Of a stretch of DNA of 64,000 bases, positions 35,801 to 47,800 are shown piece after piece. A program made the position numbers and the translations under genes. The notes beneath the pieces are model-generated. The model ran no database searches. It saw only the letters and a list, made by a program, of their open reading frames with translations, and was not told the origin of the DNA. Every line of letters starts with the position of its first letter. The first letter of the stretch is position 1. The stretch lies in NCBI RefSeq assembly GCF_001640805.2, contig NC_066851.1, positions 7,052,712-7,116,711 of the forward strand. Direction: 5' to 3'. This stretch comes from Lates calcarifer. Taxonomy: Eukaryota; Chordata; Actinopteri; Centropomidae.

Positions 35801-38800
35801 GAAACTGTTTCCCAATTAATCTAAATTACAAACACTGAACAGCAGGAAATTGCCTTGTGCTGAATTATCTGCACCCATGAAGATAGTATGAAAAGATCCA
35901 GGATACAACACAGATAGCACCTCACTTTGCGGCAGGGACAGAGACTCACCTCTGATTATATAAACCTGTCCACCTATCAAGTGTTTTAGACAACAGAACA
36001 GCCCATCTGACAACAAGGGTTGGACAGCAGTAAGAAAAACAACGGACCAAGATGTCAAAAAGGTAGTAGGGTAAAGAGAATTTCAGGTGCAGACATAACA
36101 GCAGATGCGAGGAAAGAGAAACAGGGTCAGAAGGCCAACAACATTGCACAAAGTTCAACAAGAGGCACTTTTTGTTGGAACTTGCTGCTCAGATCCCTAT
36201 TTAACTGACTGAGGAGGCTGACCAGGAAAGAAGGGAAACCAGGGATCAAACCAGAGGAAAACAGAAGCAGGTAGTGCAGCTGAGATAGATCAGACTATCT
36301 CCTATTTGGAGAATTTATAAGCTGTGCATAGTCTCTCTCTGGCTGAGTTGTATTTGAACATAAGAATGAACATAGTGTATAAGAGTATATTTAATAAACA
36401 AGTTAGACCACATATTTCTACTATATGATTCAAGATTTAAGTTGTATTATGGCTGCATAAACATAAATCCCTATGCACACTCAACTTGTCCTTTTCCTTC
36501 TAATATCTGAAGCAAAATAGAAAATTGTTTCACTATTCACTGCTCTGCTCAAATCAAATGTTTTAGGGTACTTACTGGGTGGCTTGTTGGCAGCTAGGTT
36601 TTTGAAGTGGATGCCTTTGATAACCTCCACAGAGAGACGTCCTGTTGTGGCGTTGTAAACCAGGCCAACAAGGATCTCTGGTGTGGAAGTCTGACTTACT
36701 GACTGGAATGATGAGGCGCTTTCACTGCACGTCATATCTGAGAGGCTGGCCTGGGATTCACCACCCTGAAAATGTTTACAGACATTCAGAAAACTGGTAC
36801 AACAAAAATCTGAGACGACATACTGTCTACTGCAGTTATCAAGAATTCATCATGTGAAATTAAAATTTTATGTGTATTAGGTATTTGCAAAACCCAAAAT
36901 ACAAATTTGTTATAATTCTGATGACACTGCTCAGTAACGTCTTAGTTAATGTTGCTACAGCTATCAAGTTTTCCACTCTAACGTGCAGTGTACAATAATG
37001 GTGAGATTACCACTTGAAATTTTTGGTAATTTTTGAAACAATGGGTCCTCGATATCAGATTAATGTAGACAAGAGCAGGCTTTCTCATCTCTAGCAAAAA
37101 AACAAAAAACAACAAAAAAAAAAAAAACAGCGGTTTTTACATCTGAAAGATTTCAGCCGCCCAATAGATAGCTAGTTAGGCTAATGTTAGCGCCATGAGT
37201 TGATTAACACGCTGACTCAAACCAGCTTCCTTCACCTTAACCTAAGTGTAAACTTACACCTATCCCCAACTGGAACACAGAAAACTAAGGTAAACCCTAC
37301 CCCTAGCCATGGTGGGGAACGGTATGGAAAATACAGTCTTCAAAGGGGAATAGACTTTGTGAACAGACAGACCTGGCTCCACACGCAGAAAAATACAACA
37401 TTGGACATGCTAACAATGAGCAGGGTTTTTTTAGGTAACCTGCAGAAGCAATGCTCAGTTACTAGTATAGGTAGTGAGCTAGTTAGCTAGACATGCTAAT
37501 GTATGCAGCTTACACTGAGACAGTTTAATCAATTTCCTACACTTTAGCTTTTTGTTTTTGAAAGGGTAGAAAAAATGACACCACCCTAATAGAGCATTAC
37601 CCTTACTACAGTCTTATGCAAAACACTTCAAAGTGGAGAAATCCGAAAGCTTGACAGACCTGCCACACCTAGTAATGGTTCCTAAGCTATGATTGTTCGA
37701 GGGTAGGATTTAGAAAATAGTCAGAAGAAAAGGAGACAGAAAAGAAAAATGCTGGTTTGACTGGAAGTCTCAATCTCTGCATGATTAAAGGCCAATACAC
37801 TAAAAGGTTGCTGTTGTGAGAAACAATAAAAGGCAAATAAACTAATACATGACAAATCCTTTGTAGAACAATGTACCCTTGTGGTTTTTGCTGCTTTAGG
37901 CTGTGATTCCTCTCTGTAATCTTTGAAATGTATTTATATTGCTGTAACAATTAAATGCTAGCAAAAGGAAAACAAACCGCCAATAAAAATAGATTGTTTT
38001 TTTATTCCCTGATGTGAAATGGAGACAACCACACCACTATCTATTCCTCAGACACATTAAACCAACAAGCAAAACATAAGTAACTGGCACACCAAACAAG
38101 ATCTTAATATTCTCTCAAGCTGCAAAATATAGCCTCACTCTGAAAATGTTACCCAATCATATGAAAGATCAATCAATGAAGAGGAGCAATTAGTGAGGTG
38201 CATGCAAGTGCTTGAAAGCCAACACCTGCTTTGATCCTACTTACCGGGAGAGCACAGCATGGGTCTAATATGACCGGCACAGACATTTTGCCCTGAAGGT
38301 TGAGCTTGGTGAGGTAGAACACCTTTTCCCCGAGCACCTTCTCCTTCTTCATCCGCCGCATACTATAAAGGCGGAATCGGATGGCATAATTGCTGATCAT
38401 CTCTGACTCCACATGGCTGAAGCGGAAGGTCTCTGTAAAGATGGGGCACGGGCCTCTCTGGATTCCCGTCTTTGCTCTCTGCTTCTTGGTGGGCAGCAGC
38501 ACCAGGTGGACCTGCCAGGAGACGTTGCCGGTGCGTTTGTGGGCAGGAAGGTCCGTTACTGCCATGATGGTCACGGCCAACTGCTGCTCCTCTGAGTCAT
38601 AGTTGAACACCACATCCAGGGTGCCGTATTTTGCAACAGGGTCTGGTTCATAACCTTTAGGGAGCTGTGCCGCTGATCCTCGGGCTGACATATCCTAAAG
38701 AAATCAGAGATATGGTCAATGTGCATGTCTCACCAATTTTCGGTCATATATTGACATAATATCACCTGGGATTAACCTCTGGGCTGAGGACAGCGGTGCT

Positions 38801-41800
38801 GTCACTGGGTACATCTTCTTCATAGCCCTTGTTGAGGTAACTCTCCAGTCTCACGGTCACTGCCCTCACTGGGACATTTGCCGAAGGACAGGTGGGGACT
38901 GCCGCTGGTGTGGGATAGATCACACTTGGCATCTCCCAGGTCTGACAGTGTGCAGGACATCCGTGGAGAGCCATTCTCATCCTGATAGGGCGGAGGCTGA
39001 AGCTCATCGAGTGGTGGCGTTCGTCTCATCCGCTGGATGCAGTTGACTGGTTAGGAGGAAGTCAGGAGAGAATTCAAGGACCACAACAATATAAATATCA
39101 TAATGCAGCAGTAGAGTCCGTCAGGTTTTCTACTTTGGTCCAGAGAGAAATTTCTTGACAACTGTTGGACAGATTACCTTGTAATTTGGTGCATGCCCAT
39201 GCCAAGGTCCCCAGAGAATGTATCCCACTGACTTTGCCAATACCCTAATGTTTAATCTAGAGCCACTGTAAATCAAAGTATTTGCTCATTCTGTGAAATA
39301 TCTCAGCATCTACTGAATGGAATGGAAAATGTTTCACATTTACAGTATTTATGGCTCCTTGATGGTGTATCCTACTGACTGTGGTGATGCCTGACTGGGG
39401 CCACCAGTAGGTTGACACTTCTGGTTCAGAGTGAAATATCTCAGCAATTATCGAATGGCTTTGCCATACAAAAAGAAAAAAGGGAAAATGCACACCTGTT
39501 CTAGTTAGGTTTTAGCTTGTTGAGATTAATGTTTCAGCAAACTGCCTTCCTTGAGATCTGGATTCATATTTATCCTAAAAAGTGTACAGTGCACAGCTTT
39601 CCCATTCTCCTGTTTTTGGGGGAATGTCATACTGACATAAACATTTAGCCTCACAGAGCAGCTGGTGTGGCTGCAGATAAAATTTATTGTGCACAACTAT
39701 AGAAATGCTTTAAATTGTAAGAAAAAAAAAATTGCTTTGAAATTAGCTTTGATTTAAAGTGTGGAGGCAAGTCCAAAATCATCTGTGCAGCATTTTAGCT
39801 AAAAGTAGATTTTGAATTAGATGCAAATGTTGAACTTGTAAAGCACTTTTTACTAAGGGCTTACAATCATTAATGTATATGTATTTCTGGCTAGCCTCAT
39901 GTAATGTTATTATATATAAGTCACAGTAACTGTGTCAATCATACAGGTTTTTATTTTTTGGTAAAATTATATAATTGAAAAGTGATATAATTCTTTAGCA
40001 TTGAGACATACACTATTATATTCATCAAGATTTCATTTTCCCAGACAAATGAAACATACTCTGCCCATTCTCATGAGCATAATGTGCTCTGTGAGAAGAA
40101 TCATCTGAATGCACAACCTACATAAAACATCAGATATACACATTAAAAGACTGAAGTGAATACTTCTTAATCTGCCACAGATTTCATGCCTCTAACCTTT
40201 CTAAATGATTCAGTTGCCCGCAAGGCAAAGAATAAGGCTATACTAAGTGTCTCTGTGGCACTTATAAAGAACCTTGAATAGTGTTGCCAGCTGCATTCTC
40301 AAATCTGCCTCCCTTGTCCAATTTGGATTCACAGAAATTGAGCAGCCGATGCTAATACTCCCATAGGGACACTGGTGAAGAGTGCTTTATACCCGGTCTC
40401 TTGCAAAAAAAATAAAAAAGAAAGACAACAAAAGATGAAGAAGAAAATAACTTGGGAAAAAAAATCCTCTTCTTATGCTGTCTCCTAACTTTTGGAAAAA
40501 GCCAACACTATGATGACGTAATCCACTGCGAATCATTGTTCCTGCTTTCTCCCAAGTTCTTGAAACTTTCACTCTTAATAATGTCAGTGAGACACCACCT
40601 CAAAGTGGCACATATCAGTGGCAGGATAGAGGCAAAGGAGTCTTAACTAAGTGTCATGGAGGGCTTGATAAAAGGAGCAAATCCATTTTGAGCAGCCTTT
40701 TTCCTGCTGAGCCGGGGGCGGTTGATTTGATGGAGGCTGCTGTGTAAAAGCACTACTCTTTTCTCCAGCCCGCTAATTGGGATGGTTACCATTCCTCCTC
40801 TCGTCTAACCCACCCTTCCTTCACAGAGTTTCATCCCCTCTATACTGGCAGTTGCCTTGTTTTGCCTTCTTGTACCTCTGTAAGTGGGGAAACAGTTTGA
40901 ACTTTGTGAGTCTTGACTGTGAAACTCAGGTATAAATATCTTAGGTGACAAATGAGAGGAGCAAACACTTCATTGTTGCACCCACGGGCAGAGGGAGGGG
41001 GAAACACAGCTGACCCCCTTGCTCAGTTTGCTCAGATGGCAACTTGTAGTTGTAGACTGCAAGATTTCACAAAACACCAATTCCACAATATTGTAAATCA
41101 GTGGCTATCAATAATGCAACACAGTGGAGGCTCCATCCCCTGTTGGCAAAAGGCCAGCATCAGTTTATGTAGTGTGCAACTGTCTAGTGAACGTTTATAA
41201 AAGACATATCATCACCAAAACAATGTACGACAGGTAAATTCAAACAAGTACTAAATTATAATATTATAATATAAACCAAGCATAGACATAATACAAATTA
41301 CTGTGGATTTTTTGATAGACTTGTACATGTCTACATAGTAAATATGTGCTGTGAGAATGGCTTTTACAGGATGTTTTTCTAGACCTCTTTGTGTGTGCAT
41401 CTGAACACCTACAAACCCCAATGCACAACATGATCAGCTATGTGGTTTCCTTATAAATCAGCTTACTTCTCGAAGAAACTGTTTTTTAGGAGATGCATTT
41501 GCTTTAAGATGAGAAGATTAATATCATTCTCATGTCTATGCATTGACTATGAGGATGGAGACAGGAGGTAATTAGCCTAGCTTAGCATAAAGACTAGTAG
41601 TAGGGGGAAGCAACAGGCTGCAGCACCTCGGCACAGCATATCAGGCTGTAGCTTGCATTTCCAGATACAGTTAGTGATCACGTGTTTTACCCACACTAAA
41701 ATAATTTCAGTGCAGGTCTTTGTACAGGCTACTTCATGGCACACTTGGCAATCCTAGTATGACGACAAGATCTACTGTGCCTGGCTGCTCTTCGCAGAGA

Positions 41801-44800
41801 AGTGGTTATGATAAAAACAGAGTTTAAATTCAAGTAATTTCCTTTTCATTAAATTGTTTGATAATAATCCAGTTTATACTGAAATTGTTCATGATACCTC
41901 TGTCCTCATAAAAAACATTGTGACGTGTTGCTACATAACACTGTCCTCCTCATCAACCGGTCACGACAGTGTGCTAAGCTCAGTGAAGAGAAAGTGAGTT
42001 GGTCCAGACAAACCTCAGATCATTTCTTTCTTACTGCCTTCTTACTTCCTATTTTGGGAGGCTTCCTATTTTGGGAGCGGAGCCACCGGGGCACCCACCC
42101 TCCCTGATTCTGCAGCATCTGCACAATCCTCCTCATGTATAATACATATGTCCTGAGGATGAAGCTCTTCATACTCACAGACAAACAAAAGCAGCAGTGG
42201 GAGTTAGGAGAAAATATTACAGGCACCTCAGAACTTTTACAACAGCTTGTTTGATATTAATGAAATGAAGTTTACCCCGAGAGTAAATAAAAATGGCCTT
42301 CAACTATATCATGGAAACAACCTATGTCTACATTTTTTAAACTTTTCTCTTTTAGAGAGAAAGAGCGACCTGATGCCGCACTGGCACGAGGCTGCTACTT
42401 CATCACTGCTGATCCATGATGGCTTGCTGGGATCCATGATGACTTGGTGGGAGAGAAAACCACAGCCATCAAAGCCTTACCACAGGGAGGAAAATAATGA
42501 ACCTAAAGTACTTTCAACCAAAGTGCAGCCATGCATGGACAGAGTTTTCACTTCACTCAGTGACGATTAGGTTAGTGTGTTGTGGATTACAAGTAGTCTG
42601 ATTATAATTCTTCAGATATGTTTTCTTAGTGCCCCCTTCTTATTTTACAGGGAGAAATAATCTCCTTCAAACCTTGAATTTCCAATATAATCCTTCGAAA
42701 CCTTTAAGGGTATTTGAATCACACAAAAACAAACACAAGACCTTTCATTGCTAAAATGTTGTCATATAAATAAACCAAGTAAATTTCAAATTATTGCTGC
42801 CAGGCACAATGACTCAAATCCCTGCCTCTCTCTCCCTTACAAGGAAGCCACACTACATAATCTTACTGCTACTGAAAATAAGTCAGCTATGGCTTTGTCC
42901 AAAAAAACAAAAATGTCTTGAATGCAGTGTGAACTGCATACACTGAAAAAGCCTTTGCTGTCTAGTTAAAGGCCAGTGTTCAATTTTTTTGTCCCCATGA
43001 TTTAAAAAAACAAACAAAAAAACAACAACAACAAAAAAAAAACTCTTGGATTATTTAAAGGTGCTATTTTATTTCTAAGATCCTGACAAATGCATTATTC
43101 ATATAAAGAGCCATTATGACCAGCTACCATAAAGTTTAGACTGGGGAGATTTAAGGAAGTTTTAATCTGTTAATCTAGAGAAGAAGAAGATTGATCAATA
43201 CAGAAAATGACTGTTTAGTGATGCCCTGATGATTTTGAAGGGGTCATGAGCCAGAGAGGTTGAAACTCACTGTTATAAATAATGATCTCATTTAAATACA
43301 CTGTTGTTTAAACTTAATTTGAAAATTAATTCATTGTAAAACAGCAACACGCTGCACCTTTAAAAACATGATTTCTGAAAGTAACATACAGATCCACATA
43401 AAAACATCAGCAAAATCACTGACTGTTAAGTTGAATAAACTAAACAACATGCTGGGGATAACATGCAGGTAACATGCACAAAGCTAAATGAACAGTGATC
43501 TGAGTTTCTGACCTGTCCGTGTTAGTGGACAGCACCTAATCAGTAATCTAGATTGCTTGTTCTCACCACTGTCAGCGAGCCACTTGACTGTCAGCCAAGA
43601 ATCATTGATTAACTCTTATCCTTAAAGCCTCAAAATGAAGAATCACTGCGGCTGTGAGACAGAGATTAAATGAAGCTGTAGCATTTTGTTTTTTTCACAT
43701 CCTTTAAGAGCAAACCTGTGAGTATTACAAGAGTGAGGTTATTTTCAGGAAATGTCTGTGTGTGCCTTCTAAAACGACCTGAAAATCTTTAAATATGATA
43801 ACACTGAACAGCCGTACTTTCCCTCTCTGGTCCCATATAGCTGAGCTCTGACTGAGGATGCGAGACCATCTAGTGGTTATAAGGAGACGCGCAACTTTTG
43901 CAGCACTTGCATAACAACAACCTTGTACAGTGCGTTGCTTCTTTACTAATGGAGTCAGAAGCATGTCATGCACTATTTATCCCTCAGCTACGCGTTCAAA
44001 CAGTGCTTTAAATAGACGGTGCCAGACACTCAGCCTTTGGAACCCACTGTCTTATATAACACAGAGCTGGTTCAGACATGATTCACCAGTTGAAGGACCC
44101 TGGCAAAGATTAGATTGTTTTTGTCTTTGAAAAACACTGTCAGACACAAACACGACTGATTCTTGTCTGAGGATGTAGAACACAGCTTACCATATTTGCA
44201 TCTTTGTATGTGTCCAATAAAACTGCAGCATTAGAATCTGAGCTCCGCAGGATATCTTAACTCTTTTTTAACTGATTGAGTATCTCTTATATAAATCAAA
44301 ATAATCCATCAATCGGCTGTTGAAAGCAGTTGTTAGAAATTGTAACATCCTGGTTCCATTTTTTAATTGCTTTTACATTTCTTGCGACAGTTTTTAGTGA
44401 CTTACCTGATTTATTTTGTTTTGTGCTCCTGATTTTAATACTAATACTAATACTTAATCTTTACAATTTTTTATTTGCTTATTTCCCTCTTCTGAAAGAA
44501 TAGTTTAACACTTTGGGACGCAATGTTATTCACATTCTTGCTCAGAATTAGATGAGAAGCTGAATACTGCTCTCATATCTCCCTGGTAAATATTTAGCCT
44601 TAGCTAGCAGCCAGTTAGCTTAGCTTAGCATAATGACTGGAAATCGGGGGAAACTGCTAACCTGGCTTGCTCTGACAGCAAAGCACCTACAAAGCTCATT
44701 ATTTAATTCATTATATACTGTTGGTTTAATTTGTACAAAGACTAGAAAATAACAGTTTGCAGTGAGGACAAGGCTTCAGGAAGTTACTGTTCCTGGCTGA

Positions 44801-47800
44801 CAAACAGTTCAGCACATAGCACACAGCTCGGTCAGTTTTATGTACAAATTCAACCAATACAATTGAAAATGTTAATTAGTGTGTTTTAGTACCTTTTGAC
44901 AGGGAGGTTAGCTGTTTATGCTAAACTAAGCAAACCAACTGCTGGAGGTACCTTCATGCTTAGTGTACAGACATGAGAGTTGTACTGAGCTTCTTGTCTA
45001 ACTCTCAGCAAGAAACTGAATTAATGTATTTCTTGAAATGTCAGACTATAGCTTTAAATACTTAAAGGCACAAAGACTTAAAAGATACATTCATCTTTCA
45101 TTCTGTCACTCATTTTAGAACCATATGATCTAAATATGTGGGTCCTACATATAAAATGTGTTACATGCTTTAAATGACTGATTCACATCCACGGTTTGTT
45201 TGCAGTGTGTATGGTACTTAAAAAAAAGGCAAATAAATCAACAGCACACTCTTCCAGTCAAGTATTCTAACAGATGAATAAGAGAACAAACTGACTTATC
45301 CAAATAGGTCAGTGCCAGTGTTCTCCTGTGGCCCAGTTTATGTTGAAATTAGAAAAAAAAAAAAAAAAAAAAAAAGACTTCCATCCACCACGGTAAACCC
45401 CTTCTGATGGTGAGTCTGGCAGATGGGAAACAGATATGCATCAAATAAAAAAAGAAAAAAAGAAAAGAAAAAAGAAGAGTGTGAGGCTGCCGCTGTGCAG
45501 ATTATGCAGACAGTTGACTGTTTCACAACCCTCCCACAGAGAGTGTGCTGAACGGGAGCTACGCTTTGATCACCTCTCTGGATTAACTGACAGTGTGTAT
45601 CAGTGTGTTCGTTGTGTGTGGTGTACTTGTGTTTGTTGGCATGGTGGAGGTGCAGGAGAGTCTGTGCATCTGACTCAAGCTTACTGCAGTGATAAGAGGG
45701 AAATATCTGTACTAATCTCACCGCAACTTTTGATTGTACAGTTGAGGAATCCTTAGTGCATGTTCTTGGAAAAATAAACCAGAGATTCAAAGTGACTGTA
45801 AGGAGCAATAACCTCAAAACACTTCTATGAATACTAATAATACTAGTTTTCCTAATTCGGTTCACAGATACAGAACCTACCATCGTCAGCCGAAGCTTCG
45901 CTGCTATAGCCGTCATAATCAGCGGTCAGGGGGCTGTACTTCTGCCGGCTCTCCCAACTGAAACCTCCTGCGTGTTTGACATTAGCGGCTGCCTTGGCTC
46001 CTCCCCGGAGGCCCTGGGAGCGGCTGACTGCTTCCTGATACTGACCCATCAGTTCATCCTCGCTGTCCGATGATGAGCCCTGCAGGTCAGCGTCAGAGTA
46101 GGCCTTGTCTGTTTGGAGTACAGGATGATGGCTTGGTTACTGTGGGTTGGTTACTGAGATGCAAAATGATTTCTTTTAATCAAAGGGAGTTGGTTGTTGA
46201 TTGAAATCAAGTCAACTGACAGTTTCTATTGGCCCAAATTTTTCATTGTCAGAATGACACTTGGTGTGAGAGTTATACAGATCTCTAAATGCAAATGAAG
46301 ATTTTGAGAATATTGCATCTGCATCAGTTGTAACAAAATAACTGAGGTGATGGTGGACAAAACATAGAAATTTAATTTCAAAAAAAGCAAAACACAAAAA
46401 CAAACAAACAAAAAAAGATGTAAAGATGCTACAATCATAAAATTTCTCCTGCATCTAGACCATCCTCCAGTGTTGTGTATGTGCTGAAGTCACTGACAAG
46501 TCCTGATTAATTCCCATTAATAGTCCTGGGTGTCGTCACACAGTGAGCTTCCTGATGTTTTTGTTTTGTTTTGTTTTTAAATCTTTATCAAGGACTCCCA
46601 TGAAAACAGGAGATGGATAAGCTGTTGACAAGGTAGGTAGCTTCACTTTTCATAGTTTGGATATTTGAACTGTTTCATGGAAATGTAATGGAATGTCTCC
46701 AATATCTCTGTCATCTAATCTGTCAAACTCTCCTCTAAATCATCTTTGATATTTTTCATGTAACAAATCATATTATTGTTTACAGAGAAGATATCAACAA
46801 GGAAACAATATTTTTCCGAGTTCTGTTTTTTAAGCCAGCAGATGGAGAACACTGGTTTGTATGACGTGTAACAATCACCAGTGCTTTCTTGCTTGCCTAC
46901 TAAACAATAAGGCACGATAATTCAGAATCATATATCAGATGTAAATGCATCAGGTTGCCTATAGTTACATTTAAGACTTCAGGTTCAGGTGAAGCATTTG
47001 CAGTAGTATCTGAACAGTGGACAGATATAGTCATGGTACAGATTCTTGAGGGCTTAATGAAGGTTTCGTGCAGCAATATTGTTGCCATGGTGCTGTGTCT
47101 ATAATCATAATCACAGATTATGCAACATAGTGCCTTGTTATGAAAGAGAAAGTTATTTATGGAAATATATGAGGAATATATATCTTCCATGCAGAGAAAT
47201 ATAAGATTAATATACATATGATATATACATTCCAATTTATAAATTATATATTTCCAAAATATAAAGTATATCTTTTTGTAACCTAAATATTCATTGTCTA
47301 TATGACAATTTTGAGGCTATAGTTACATATAAAGGTGGTCTTAACTGAGACAGAATTATACTGAGTGGTATTTCTAATGTTTTGTCCACTCCCAATATAC
47401 TGATACAAGGGATAAATGAAAAACAGAAAAGGGAAAACAGCCACAATCACAGAAGGTTCTAATCTGTCAGTATATTCTTGAGGAAAACAAATATTATTGG
47501 CATGTCCTATAATATATACAGTATGTGAAGTTAATTCCTACATACAAATGTATTTTTGAAGATGAGTTTGTCAATATACTTTATGCTGTTAGATGCTTTT
47601 ATGTTAACCAAACACTGAAACACCAGTTGTAGTTTCATGTTTAATCCAGCAGGGGGAAGCAGAGTGTTAAAATGACTCCCTTGCAAACTGAAAAATCTCC
47701 CCAAACTGTTTTTGTAAAAAGTGTTCAGTTTGAGAGCATAAAGCAAAAAAGAATAAACAACTTATCATCTATTAAAAGAACTGTCTCATTCTAAAAACTA

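Larger units (their letters stand above)
32859..38244 (-). other. Two syt14 introns flanking the 36.6-kb exon
   Basis: The introns are 32859-36575 (3.7 kb, containing fold-back copy B) and 36766-38244 (1.5 kb). The smaller one has an A-rich stretch near 37090-37130 and aggctaatgttagc-type wording common in fish repeats, without definable ends. Confidence 0.55.
39047..45880 (-). other. syt14 intron between the two linker exons
   Basis: The intron is 6.8 kb and non-coding. It holds the tandem-unit repeat (39128-39470), partial fold-back copy C, the second TAAAGGTGC MITE, fold-back copy D and an A tract at 45353-45375. Two short tandem duplications occur: cttcctattttgggag twice at about 42045-42077, and gatccatgatg.cttg.tggg twice at about 42413-42451. 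Confidence 0.6.

Noticed and set aside
45338..45916. 192-codon open frame on the minus strand
   Set aside because: Starts inside the 3' end of a real syt14 exon in the wrong frame and ends in poly-Phe from the A homopolymer. It is a shadow.
47646..47660. CTCF-like core CCAGCAGGGGGAAGC
   Set aside because: One key position differs and similar wording is common in fish repeats; too weak to list as a site.
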